Origin: Chryseosolibacter sp964438975
GTDB lineage: Bacteria > Bacteroidota > Bacteroidia > Cytophagales > Cyclobacteriaceae
Direction of reading: 5' to 3'
Assembly: GCA_964438975.1 (NCBI GenBank)
Contig: CAYTMU010000058.1
Coordinates: 1 to 21,133, forward strand
DNA length: 21,133 bases
Positions 1 through 8,463 of this stretch are shown piece after piece. A model generated the notes under the pieces. It was not told where the DNA came from. It searched no databases and worked only from the letters and a program-made list of their open reading frames with translations. The number at the start of each line of letters is the position of its first letter. The first letter of the stretch is position 1. The position numbers and the translations under genes were made by a program.

Positions 1-96
1 GGAGGAGGATCGGATTCCAACTTTATTTTCGTCGGTACAACGGGTATCCATACCATAACAGTCAATCTTAATAGCCAGTCTGTACGGATCGATTGA
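1..96 (+). CDS. C-terminal tail of a SusE/SusF-like outer-membrane protein (partial)
   Basis: Frame 1 is open from the first base to a TGA at 94-96 and encodes 31 residues. The tail reads GIHTITVNLNSQSVRID after a glycine-rich start. This alternating beta-strand ending (G-x-Y/H-T-I-T-V-N/D-L followed by a short final strand) is typical of the last domain of SusE/SusF-type surface starch/glycan-binding lipoproteins, which sit between susD and the glycoside hydrolases in Bacteroidota polysaccharide loci. The next gene begins 41 bases later in the same direction and is a galactanase, which fits that position. Only the tail is visible, so the family call rests on this motif and the context. A different beta-sandwich glycan-binding protein is possible. 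Confidence 0.55.
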   Translation, partial: GGGSDSNFIFVGTTGIHTITVNLNSQSVRID

Positions 97-137
97 TACG
101 CTGCAGCCTAAATACGTTTACCGCGAAACTGTTTTGC

Positions 138-1571
138 ATGAAGATCATCCTATTTTTAAAGACCCTCTTACTTTTCCTGATCCTGAGTGCGTGTAAGGAA
201 GACGATGTAAACAATGCCCCGACGATCACGGGTTTCTCCCCGGTCAGAGGAGTCCCTGGTACTGCGGTTGTAATCAACGGACACCGATTGGCGGGCGGCG
301 ACGTGTCGGTGTCGTTCAACGGAACATCCGCTGTTGTTACAGCGGAGTCAGCGACGTCGGTTACGGCTTTAGTTCCGAGCGGCACAACGTCCGGACCTAT
401 CGCCGTGACGGTAGGCACTCACACCCTTGTGACGTCAACTGATTTCGAGGTGTTGATTCCTGTCGCGGATGATCCGGGGTTCCTGTTCGGAGCTGACTTG
501 TCGTACGTGAACCAGATCCTCGATCACGGCGGCGAGTACAGAGAGGGGGGTGTGGTAAAAGATCCTTACGAGATATTCGCCGGACGAGGAACGGATCTGG
601 TGCGTCTTCGTCTGTGGCACAATCCCGTCTGGACTAAAGAGGTATACAATCCCGAAGGGTCGCAACTTTACAATGATTTGCTTGATGTCGAACGTTCGAT
701 CACCCGTGCCAGGCAGGAGGGGATGAAAGTGATGCTCGATATTCACTACTCCGATGTGTGGGCAGATCCTGGCAACCAGGAAGTACCCGCTGCATGGCTT
801 GACATCAAGGAGCTGTCGGTACTTCGTGATTCTGTTTACGCGTACACCCGCAAGACACTTGAGTATCTGAACGAAAGAGGACTCATGCCCGATTTCGTGC
901 AAATCGGAAATGAGATCAATTGCGGTATGCTATATGAATATGAAGGGAATCCGGTTCCGGGATTCCCTGCGGGGAACAGCTGTAATGGACAATGGAGCAA
1001 CCTGGCGGCTATACTCAACAGCGGCATAAAGGCCGTGCGGGATGTGTCGTCAGTATCAACAGTGAAGTCTAAGATCATACTCCATATTGCGGATCCGGGA
1101 CATGTTACTTCTTGGCTGAATAATATCGCTGGTGGCGGTGTGGTGACAGACTTCGACATCATCGGCGTATCCTATTATCCTATATGGCACACCGGTACTG
1201 CGGTCGATGTGCTTTCTGATCGCATCGCGGGATTCAAGAGCACCTTCAAGAAAGATGTAATGATCGTGGAGGTTGCTTACCCGTGGTCGCGACTCGGGAA
1301 TGACAACTACAACAACATCTTCGGCGCACAAGCTGCGGTACCTGGATATGCTTTTTCACCGGAGGGGCAGCTGGCCATGATGAAGACCATTACCCAGGAA
1401 ATAGTTGACGGCGGCGGTATCGGCGTCGTCTATTGGGAACCAGCCTGGATTTCATCCAGCATTCGCGATCTCTGGAATACGGGTTCCTCCTGGGAGAATT
1501 GTACATTCTTTGATTTTGAGGGGAATACGCTCCCCGTGATGGACTACATGACACATGACTATGACCGATAG
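138..1571 (+). CDS. GH53 arabinogalactan endo-beta-1,4-galactanase, lipoprotein with IPT/TIG domain
   Basis: This gene probably hydrolyses internal beta-1,4-galactosyl bonds of pectic galactan at the cell surface or in the periplasm. The chosen ATG at 138 starts a lipoprotein signal (MKIILFLKTLLLFLILSAC), with the lipobox cysteine at residue 19 followed by acidic residues. The reading frame extends upstream to a TTG at 93, but that start would bury the signal peptide. Residues about 28-107 form an IPT/TIG immunoglobulin-like domain (PTITGFSPVRGVPGTAVVI). The rest is a GH53 TIM barrel: FLFGADLSYV, VRLRLWHNP, KVMLDIHYSDVWADP, the acid/base Glu259 in VQIGNEINCG, and the nucleophile Glu378 in MIVEVAYPW. 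Length (477 residues) fits a barrel plus one accessory domain. It sits between the SusE-like tail and a second glycosidase, as expected in a galactan utilisation locus. Family assignment is secure; cell-surface location is inferred. Confidence 0.93.
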   Translation: MKIILFLKTLLLFLILSACKEDDVNNAPTITGFSPVRGVPGTAVVINGHRLAGGDVSVSFNGTSAVVTAESATSVTALVPSGTTSGPIAVTVGTHTLVTSTDFEVLIPVADDPGFLFGADLSYVNQILDHGGEYREGGVVKDPYEIFAGRGTDLVRLRLWHNPVWTKEVYNPEGSQLYNDLLDVERSITRARQEGMKVMLDIHYSDVWADPGNQEVPAAWLDIKELSVLRDSVYAYTRKTLEYLNERGLMPDFVQIGNEINCGMLYEYEGNPVPGFPAGNSCNGQWSNLAAILNSGIKAVRDVSSVSTVKSKIILHIADPGHVTSWLNNIAGGGVVTDFDIIGVSYYPIWHTGTAVDVLSDRIAGFKSTFKKDVMIVEVAYPWSRLGNDNYNNIFGAQAAVPGYAFSPEGQLAMMKTITQEIVDGGGIGVVYWEPAWISSSIRDLWNTGSSWENCTFFDFEGNTLPVMDYMTHDYDR

Positions 1572-1623
1572 GAATGAAGCACTGGGCGTGCCGTGTTTTA
1601 ATTTTCATCTAACAGTATCTGCT

Positions 1624-4203
1624 ATGAATACCTCCGTAATCAGGTTTTGTTCAATATTTCTTTTGATGAGCATTGTGCTCTTACATCCTTCGTTTTCACA
1701 GAAACGTGCGGCGAAGAATCCAGTGTATATCGACCGAGAGGGAGTGATGCGATGGCAGCACAACAAAGCCGAAGCTGCGTTCTTCGGCGTAAATTATTCA
1801 ACGCCGTTCGCTCATGCGTATCGCGCCCACCAGGCGCTCGGTGTAAATCTGGAACATGCGATACAGCAGGATGTTTATCATATGGCGCGTCTCGGTTTTG
1901 ACGCATTCCGGGTGCATGTGTGGGATAACGAGATCTCCGACGTTGAGGGCAACTTGCTGGAGAACGATCATCTTCGTCTTTACGATTTCCTGATCGCCGA
2001 ACTGAAGAAACGAAACATCAAGACCATCGTCACGCCGATCGCCTTCTGGGGCAACGGCTATCCTGAGCGCGATCAGGAGGTTCCCGGTTTCTCCAGCTTC
2101 TACGGACGCGGAAAGCTGACCACTAACGACTCGGCTATTGTTGCGCAGGAGAACTTCTTGCGTCAATTCTTTCGTCATGTGAATCCCTATACAAAGCTGT
2201 CGTACCAGGACGACCCCGATATTATTGCGGTGGAGATCAATAATGAGCCGGCACACAGCGGCCCGAAACCGGGTGTGACCAGCTACATCAACCGCCTTGC
2301 CGCAGCGATCAAATCAACAGGGTGGACAAAGCCTGTCTTCTACAACATCAGCCAGGGACCGTATTACGCCGACGCGGTTGCTGCGTCTGTCGCTGATGGG
2401 TTCAGTTTCCAATGGTATCCCTCCGGGCTTGTCGCCAACCGCACGCTTCAGGGAAACTATTTGCCGCATGTGGACAAATACACGATCCCGTTCGACACCA
2501 TCGCCGCGTTCCGGAAAAAGCCACTGATGGTATACGAATTCGATGCGGCGGATATTCTGGATTCCTATATGTATCCCGCGATGGCGCGCAGCTTTCGCGA
2601 GGCAGGCTTCCAGTGGGCGACTCAATTTGCCTATGATCCTCTGGCGATCGCGCATGCCAATACCGAGTACCAGACACACTACCTGAACCTCGCTTACACA
2701 CCGGCAAAAGCGATCAGCGCTCTGATCGCATCAAAAGTATTTCATAAGGTCCCGCGTCGGAAGAATTTCGGGGTCTATCCGGCGGACAGTGTTTTCGACG
2801 CGTTTCGCGTCAGCTATCGGCAGGCGTTGAGCGAGATGAATACAGAAAATGAGTTCTATTACTCCAATGCGACATCAACCCGTCCGGTCAATCTATCAAA
2901 ACTTCAGCATGTTGCCGGAGTAGGTTCTTCATCAGTCGTAGAGTATGAGGGTAGTGGGGCATACTTCCTCGACAAGTTGGAAGATGGTGTGTGGAGGCTC
3001 GAAGTAATGCCTGACGCGATCTTTATTCGAGATCCATTTGAACGCGCTTCGCCCCATAAAGAAGTGACGCGCATCCAATGGAATTCCAACTCTATGGCTA
3101 TCCTGCTTCCGGACCTGGGAAGTGACTTTGAAGTCAAGGGATTGAACCAGGGAAATACATTCTCCGGTTCGGCGCAGATGAATCGATTGAAGCTCTCCCC
3201 GGGTAGTTATTTGCTGACGGCGAGCGGTGCGCGGTTCTCGGGCAATGCGCAGCGGCTCCGATCTGTTCAACTACACGAGTTTGTGGCGCCCGCTTCTCGT
3301 GATAACAGCATAGTTGTGCGTCACGAGCCGTACGCGGAAGTGACAGCGGGGAGATCATTCAATATAAAAGCATTAGTGGTGGGCATTGACTCAGGAAGTG
3401 TTTTGCTACAGATCGCGAAAATGGGCGGAGCATCGCGGATGATTCCGATGCAACGGATCAGTTCCGCAGAGTATTCCGCCGAAGTTCCATCGGAGTTTGC
3501 TACGCCCGGGTTACTCAACTATCGAATGATTGTAAGAAGCGGGACGGAGGTCGCTGTTTTTCCAGGTAATCACCAGCGCGATCCTTTTGCATGGGATAGT
3601 TATGAATATGAAACGTGGGATACGTATGTTGCGGATGAACACGGCAACGTGGAGTTGTTCAATCCCACGACTGACCGTGATGTCCGTACCTACCCGACGT
3701 TCCGGCGTGGATTTCAGACAGCATTTGTAACAGGGGAGCGGTCTGGTCAACTTATTCTACGGATGACAGCCAATAGCCTCGCCGATGTGCAGTCGATGGG
3801 ATTTCAGTATACATTCGTCAGGAAACTCCAGGGACGCAAGGACGACTTAGCGCAATTTGACCGTGTGGTTATTCGCGCACGGTCGACGGGTGAGAGCCCG
3901 GTGAGGGCGAAAGTGCTGCTGACGAACGCCGACGGATCTTCGCTTTCTGCATTGGTCACCCTGACGAGTCAGTTTGAAGATATCGAAGTGCCTTTGAAGA
4001 GCCTTTCACCCGATGCAGCATTGCTTTTGCCGCGACCCTATCCAGGATTTTTACCCGTGACTTTCGCGGGTGCTCCAGTGACAAGTCTCGATCTTTCCTC
4101 CGCAGAGAGGGTTGAGATTACGATTGGCTCGGGACTTGCGGAGGATCAACTGTCGAAACCGCAGGGTATGGAGGTAGAAGGTGTGTGGTTGAGGAAGGAG
4201 TGA
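1624..4203 (+). CDS. Secreted clan GH-A glycoside hydrolase-like protein (GH5/GH2-type TIM barrel) with C-terminal beta-sandwich region
   Basis: This is an 859-residue secreted protein starting at the ATG at 1624, which gives a clean signal peptide (MNTSVIRFCSIFLLMSIV... ending near SFSQ). The longer frame from 1555 overlaps the previous gene and hides that signal. Residues about 30-380 look like a clan GH-A barrel: FFGVNYSTPF, DAFRVHVWDNE, KTIVTPIAFWGNGYPE, then the acid/base motif AVEINNEPAHSG with Glu208 and a nucleophile candidate Glu305 in LMVYEFDAAD. The remaining ~480 residues are beta-rich with no motif I can name. The last ~200 look like a galactose-binding-fold or CIA30-like sandwich. 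It lies 52 bases after the galactanase and is probably co-transcribed. Acting as beta-galactosidase or arabinosidase on galactan fragments is an inference from context. The exact GH family cannot be fixed by eye. No type IX secretion tail is seen. Confidence 0.78.
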   Translation: MNTSVIRFCSIFLLMSIVLLHPSFSQKRAAKNPVYIDREGVMRWQHNKAEAAFFGVNYSTPFAHAYRAHQALGVNLEHAIQQDVYHMARLGFDAFRVHVWDNEISDVEGNLLENDHLRLYDFLIAELKKRNIKTIVTPIAFWGNGYPERDQEVPGFSSFYGRGKLTTNDSAIVAQENFLRQFFRHVNPYTKLSYQDDPDIIAVEINNEPAHSGPKPGVTSYINRLAAAIKSTGWTKPVFYNISQGPYYADAVAASVADGFSFQWYPSGLVANRTLQGNYLPHVDKYTIPFDTIAAFRKKPLMVYEFDAADILDSYMYPAMARSFREAGFQWATQFAYDPLAIAHANTEYQTHYLNLAYTPAKAISALIASKVFHKVPRRKNFGVYPADSVFDAFRVSYRQALSEMNTENEFYYSNATSTRPVNLSKLQHVAGVGSSSVVEYEGSGAYFLDKLEDGVWRLEVMPDAIFIRDPFERASPHKEVTRIQWNSNSMAILLPDLGSDFEVKGLNQGNTFSGSAQMNRLKLSPGSYLLTASGARFSGNAQRLRSVQLHEFVAPASRDNSIVVRHEPYAEVTAGRSFNIKALVVGIDSGSVLLQIAKMGGASRMIPMQRISSAEYSAEVPSEFATPGLLNYRMIVRSGTEVAVFPGNHQRDPFAWDSYEYETWDTYVADEHGNVELFNPTTDRDVRTYPTFRRGFQTAFVTGERSGQLILRMTANSLADVQSMGFQYTFVRKLQGRKDDLAQFDRVVIRARSTGESPVRAKVLLTNADGSSLSALVTLTSQFEDIEVPLKSLSPDAALLLPRPYPGFLPVTFAGAPVTSLDLSSAERVEITIGSGLAEDQLSKPQGMEVEGVWLRKE

Positions 4204-4218
4204 AGGGGAGATCGCGGA

Positions 4219-7200
4219 TCAAACCTTGAATTCGATTCCCTTCCCTTCCCGCTGTTGATATTCCTTGGGTGACACACCAAATTCGGCCTTGAAGCACTTG
4301 GCAAAGTATGAGTGACTTGAGAACCCGACATCATACATGATCTGAGAGATGTTCCCTTCCTTGTTCTTCAGAAGAAGGGATGCCTTCTTGATCCTGTATT
4401 TTCGGATGATGTCTTTTCCGGAGTAGAGTGTGAGTGATTTCAGCTTTCGGTAAAGGTGCGTAGAACTCATACCTATTTCGTCGCTGATCATTTCGACACT
4501 GAAGTCGGGATTTGAGATGTTGGCTTCGATGATATTCATGACCTTTTTGATGAACCTCTCATCTTCATTCCCGCGGGTATGTCCTTCCCGTGGCTCCGTA
4601 ATGATCTCCGACCGGAAGTATGACGACAACTCCTGCTTGCGCTTCAGCAAGTGATCGATGCTCGCCTCGAGCAATTCCATTTCGAAAGGTTTCGTGAGAT
4701 ACACATCCGCTCCCGTACGGATGCCTTCTATTTTTTGCGACGTCAGACTTTTGGCAGTGAGCAGGATGATCCCAATGTGAGATGTCTGATGATTCTCCTT
4801 TATTTTTCGGCACAGTGTGAGTCCGTCCATCACCGGCATCATGATGTCTGTGATGACAACTTCAGGATAGAAGCTGCTTGCCTTTCGCAGAGCATCTTCT
4901 CCATTGGCAGCAACTATCAGATGATAGTCTCGCTTGAGGCTCAGCACGAGAAAGTCGACCATTTCCGGATTGTCTTCCGCGATCAACAGCAGAGGCTTGT
5001 CCGAGTGTATGTCGTAGAGATAGGAGGCATCGTCACGGGCATCGGTCTTTGTTGCCACGAGATTCAGCGGTTCCGTATCCGCGGCGGTGTGTAACGGGAA
5101 ATGCACATTGCCCAAAGGAAGTGCTACAGTGAAGCAGGAACCCTTGCCGGGGGCACTCCGGACCTTAATCATGCCATTGTGTAAACGTGCGTATTCTGCA
5201 GCGAGTGTCAATCCGATGCCTGATCCGCCTTCCATTTTTCGCGCCTCCTCCGTCTGATAGAAGCGTTCGAATATTTTCGTCTGGTGTTCTTCACCGATAC
5301 CGATCCCCGTGTCACTGATCCGGATCTCCACCGTCCCTTCGCGATGTTCCTTATTCCTGGGGTAGACAGACACCGCCACATCTATGGATCCATGGGGAAG
5401 CGTAAACTTGAAGGCGTTTGACAGCAGATTATAGAGGATCGTCTCCACCTTTTCGGTGTCCGCCCATACTTTACAGGTGGCGACACTCGGATTGAAGGTA
5501 AAGTGAATCTCGTTGCGCGCTGCCTTGTCAGAAAACAATGAGTACAGCTCCTTACAGAAAGGGATAATATCCAGATGTGTGATGTGAAGTTCCAGGCTGT
5601 CGTGTTCCAGCTTCCGAAAATCGAGGATCTGGTTGACGACTCTCAGTAGACGATGAGAGTTCTTTTCGGCGAGTCGTATAAGACTCCGGGTTTCGCTGTC
5701 GAGGTATTCGCGTTTCAACACTTGCTGTATGGGCGGCAGGATGAGGCTGATCGGTGTGCGAAGCTCGTGTGATATGTTTGTGAAGAATTGTTGCTTGGTC
5801 CGTGCGAGCTCCTCCGTGTGTTCCTTCTCCATGGTCGCAATCTCGACTTCATTCTTCAAATGGATCCTCGCAGAATAGAAGCGCAGACCCACGTAAATGA
5901 GTGCAGCGGCTATCAGTACATACAGGGCAATGAATGGACGGCTCAATAGAAGCGGAGGATTGACGACGACCGCGAGGGTGGCGACGGTGTCGCTCCAGAT
6001 GCCGTAGTTATTCGTGCCTCTCACTTTTAACGTATAGCTGCCCGCGCCGAGGTTGGAGTAGATCGCAAAGTTCCTCGCACCGGAAACGTAGGTCCACTTA
6101 TCGTCAAAGCCTTCGAGTTTATAGGCGAAGATGTTCATTTCCGGTTGCCAATAGTGAAGGGCTGAGAATTCGACCGCGAGTGAACGCTGCGTGTAATTCA
6201 GATTGACAGAGGGTGTGAATGCGATGTCACGCGTTAGTAATATTTTGTCATCGACAGGTTCGCCGGCGCGTATCTGGCGGTTGTTGATTTCAATAGCGGT
6301 GATATAGACATTTGGCTTGTACAGATTGGTTCTCGCACGCGGATCGATAGCGATGAACCCGTTGTCACCTCCAAAGATAATTCTGCCATCGGGGCCTACG
6401 GCATGGCATCCGTCAAAGAAGGTCTTGAGTGGTATATCCTTATCGAGAGGGAATATTTCTGATATCTGTTTCGTTGGGTGATAACGAATGAGGAAACCAC
6501 CAGCGGCGGTCCAGATATTTCCGTCGCTGTCCTCGGTAATACTTGCGAGGGTAACATCGTTGCCAGTGACGAGTGGATGAAAGATCGCTGAATCTGTCTG
6601 AGGCCTGTACTCGATGAGGCCATTCATGGTACCGGACCACAGGCTTCCCCGCCTGGAAAAATAGAGACAGGTGATGGTTTTCCTTTCGGAGATTCGATTG
6701 AATGCATCGATGTGCGTGATGCGATGTGAATTCAGGTCAATTCTAAGTAACTCGTTGTAATTCACCGCCCAGATAGCGTTCGATCCGGCAACATTCTTTT
6801 CAGACCCGAAGTCCCCGACAAGTTCAAATCGCAAACTGCGTACGTCCGACAGATCTCCGGTGACCTTGAAGAGACCCGCCTCCCACGCGCTGACCCACAT
6901 GGTGCCATCAGGTGCTTTGACAAATCGCGCGATGTAGTTTGTTAGGAGGCCATTCGTTTGATTCGATGTGATGGCATGCATCCTGTGAGTTTTAGGATCC
7001 CAGATGTTGATTCCACCGGCCGTCCCAATCCAGATACGGCCGTAGATATCTTCCTCCAGTGCATAGACATTGTTCAGCAGGATGCGGCGGCCGTCCGGGG
7101 ATTGTGTGCTGAAGGCTTGTTCGTCACCCGTTCGGGGATCGATCCGAATTACGCCGTGCAATGTGCCGAGCCAGTGAACACCATCCTCCGTGACGAGTAC

Positions 7201-8274
7201 GGACTTGACCTGGTTGCCGACGGTTTGTTCGCCGATGAAATGGGAGACAGGATGAAAGCGGTAGTGATCCCTGAATTTGTTTAACCGGCTAAGTCCGTTT
7301 GACGTAACGAACCAGACGATACCACCTTTGTCCTCGTGAATGTCCCAGATCACGTTATTGGCGATGCTGTAGGACAGCTGGGGATTGTGGAAGATAGCTT
7401 TGTTTTCGAGCGTATGCGGATTGAAGATGTTCAGGCCGAAGTCGGTTCCCAACCAGAGGGTTCCTTGGTCGTCGCGATAGATGTTCTTAATCACCTCGTT
7501 GCTGAATCCACCTACCTTCTCAGTAATATGGACATATGTGTTGCGCTTTACGTTGAACAGGACGAGTCCGGTTTCTGTGCCAATCCATAGGAGGGAGTCG
7601 GCATGTGCCGGCTTGATGTCGCAGATAAGGTTATTTTCCAGTGAGGGTTTGTAACTCCGCTTTACATCGAATGGGATGAAATCTTCGGTTCCCGAAGGGA
7701 GTTTATTCACCTTGTCGTAGGTGCCGATCCACAGGTTCCCGAAACTGTCTTCCTGAATAGCGCGGATAGTATTGTGGCTAAGGTGGCTGTTGCTGGTGTT
7801 GTAGGCCCTGTACCCATCCGTCTCAAGTCGGATTAGCCCGGTCGACGTGCCGACCCAGACGATGCCATCCGTTGTTTTGTAGAGGGTTCGGATAATGTTG
7901 TTTTCACCGAGATCGACGTTGGTGATCCGGAACGTTAGCGTGTTGATCTTGCACAAGCCCTTCCAGGTACCAACCCACAGGTCGTCGCCGTCGACCAACA
8001 GTGAACTGATCTCGTTCGCCGGTAATTCCGGGGTGGACTCCTTCTTGAAGACAATGAATTGGTGGCCGTCGTATCGGCAGAGACCATTAGCAGTTCCGAT
8101 CCACATGAAATCGTTTTGGTCCTGCGCGATGGCGCTCATGATATTCGACGGCAGACCGTCGCGCGTCGTGAGAGTTGAAAAGAAGGGAACGTCAGCGGCA
8201 AAGAGAGAGACGATGCCCGACGGCATAGCCAGAAACAAGATGAATAGGTGCCGCAAGCGAATCATTAAGCGCAT
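4219..8274 (-). CDS. Hybrid two-component system sensor/regulator (HTCS) of the galactan locus
   Basis: This is a 1351-residue single-protein signalling system. In order it has: a signal peptide (about 1-27); a periplasmic sensor of two seven-bladed propellers built from reg_prop repeats (recurring W-I/V-G-T-x-x-G-L, residues ~35-680); a Y_Y_Y domain (~690-775, including YKLEGFDDKW); a membrane helix (~780-800); HisKA with phospho-His836 in NISHELRTP; HATPase_c with ISDTGIGIG and GSGIGLTLA; a receiver with Asp1143 in ITDIMMPVMDG; and a C-terminal AraC-type helix-turn-helix (~1245-1345, ending in a FSSHSYFAKCFKAEFGVSPKEY motif split between two helices). Such proteins bind an oligosaccharide in the periplasm and activate the neighbouring susCD-type operon. 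The gene is convergent with the glycosidase, only 15 bases apart, with no terminator visible between. All catalytic motifs are present. ATG 8265 (residue 4) is an alternative start. The ligand is inferred to be a galactan oligosaccharide. Confidence 0.95.
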   Translation of the reverse strand: MRLMIRLRHLFILFLAMPSGIVSLFAADVPFFSTLTTRDGLPSNIMSAIAQDQNDFMWIGTANGLCRYDGHQFIVFKKESTPELPANEISSLLVDGDDLWVGTWKGLCKINTLTFRITNVDLGENNIIRTLYKTTDGIVWVGTSTGLIRLETDGYRAYNTSNSHLSHNTIRAIQEDSFGNLWIGTYDKVNKLPSGTEDFIPFDVKRSYKPSLENNLICDIKPAHADSLLWIGTETGLVLFNVKRNTYVHITEKVGGFSNEVIKNIYRDDQGTLWLGTDFGLNIFNPHTLENKAIFHNPQLSYSIANNVIWDIHEDKGGIVWFVTSNGLSRLNKFRDHYRFHPVSHFIGEQTVGNQVKSVLVTEDGVHWLGTLHGVIRIDPRTGDEQAFSTQSPDGRRILLNNVYALEEDIYGRIWIGTAGGINIWDPKTHRMHAITSNQTNGLLTNYIARFVKAPDGTMWVSAWEAGLFKVTGDLSDVRSLRFELVGDFGSEKNVAGSNAIWAVNYNELLRIDLNSHRITHIDAFNRISERKTITCLYFSRRGSLWSGTMNGLIEYRPQTDSAIFHPLVTGNDVTLASITEDSDGNIWTAAGGFLIRYHPTKQISEIFPLDKDIPLKTFFDGCHAVGPDGRIIFGGDNGFIAIDPRARTNLYKPNVYITAIEINNRQIRAGEPVDDKILLTRDIAFTPSVNLNYTQRSLAVEFSALHYWQPEMNIFAYKLEGFDDKWTYVSGARNFAIYSNLGAGSYTLKVRGTNNYGIWSDTVATLAVVVNPPLLLSRPFIALYVLIAAALIYVGLRFYSARIHLKNEVEIATMEKEHTEELARTKQQFFTNISHELRTPISLILPPIQQVLKREYLDSETRSLIRLAEKNSHRLLRVVNQILDFRKLEHDSLELHITHLDIIPFCKELYSLFSDKAARNEIHFTFNPSVATCKVWADTEKVETILYNLLSNAFKFTLPHGSIDVAVSVYPRNKEHREGTVEIRISDTGIGIGEEHQTKIFERFYQTEEARKMEGGSGIGLTLAAEYARLHNGMIKVRSAPGKGSCFTVALPLGNVHFPLHTAADTEPLNLVATKTDARDDASYLYDIHSDKPLLLIAEDNPEMVDFLVLSLKRDYHLIVAANGEDALRKASSFYPEVVITDIMMPVMDGLTLCRKIKENHQTSHIGIILLTAKSLTSQKIEGIRTGADVYLTKPFEMELLEASIDHLLKRKQELSSYFRSEIITEPREGHTRGNEDERFIKKVMNIIEANISNPDFSVEMISDEIGMSSTHLYRKLKSLTLYSGKDIIRKYRIKKASLLLKNKEGNISQIMYDVGFSSHSYFAKCFKAEFGVSPKEYQQREGKGIEFKV

Positions 8275-8296
8275 TTTGTTTGCGGAAGATACCTAA

Positions 8297-8365
8297 TTAG
8301 CCACGAATTTCACAGATGGAGACCTCGCGCTTTTTGCCACGAATTTCACAGATAGACACGAATGG
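8297..8365. repeat. Two copies of the AGCCACGAATT..ACGAATGG interspersed repeat
   Basis: Copy 1 begins with TTAGCCACGAATTTCACAGA at 8297. Copy 2 begins with TTTTTGCCACGAATTTCACA at 8331 and continues as GATAGACACGAATGG to 8365. They share the core CCACGAATTTCACAGAT. Diverged copies of the same unit fill 18.8-19.5 kb. They lie in the divergent gap between the HTCS and the first kinase gene, upstream of the kinase promoter. Confidence 0.85.
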
Positions 8366-8416
8366 AGAGGCACAGAGCGGCAAGCAGCACACCCAACTCA
8401 CCATGTCACCGTCAAT

Positions 8417-8448
8417 TTTGCTATTATCGCACCGATCATATTAGTTTG
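8417..8448 (+). promoter_or_regulatory. Bacteroidota-type promoter for the first kinase gene
   Basis: A -33 box TTTG (8417-8420) is followed after 20 bases by TTAGTTTG (8441-8448), which matches the Bacteroidota -7 consensus TAnnTTTG at all but one conserved base. Transcription would start near 8455, leaving a leader of only about 9 bases before the ATG at 8464. The spacing falls in the known 19-21 range. There is no experimental support here. Confidence 0.55.
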
Positions 8449-8463
8449 GCAAGACCTTAAGGC

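Noticed and set aside
93..137. Upstream TTG start for the galactanase
   Set aside because: It would overlap the previous stop codon and add 15 residues before a perfect lipoprotein signal.
4651..5094. 147-residue plus-strand ORF inside the HTCS gene
   Set aside because: It is antisense to the receiver and kinase domains of an intact gene, with no family features.
7895..8296. 133-residue plus-strand ORF antisense to the HTCS N-terminus
   Set aside because: It mirrors the reg_prop repeats and has no start signal or domain of its own.
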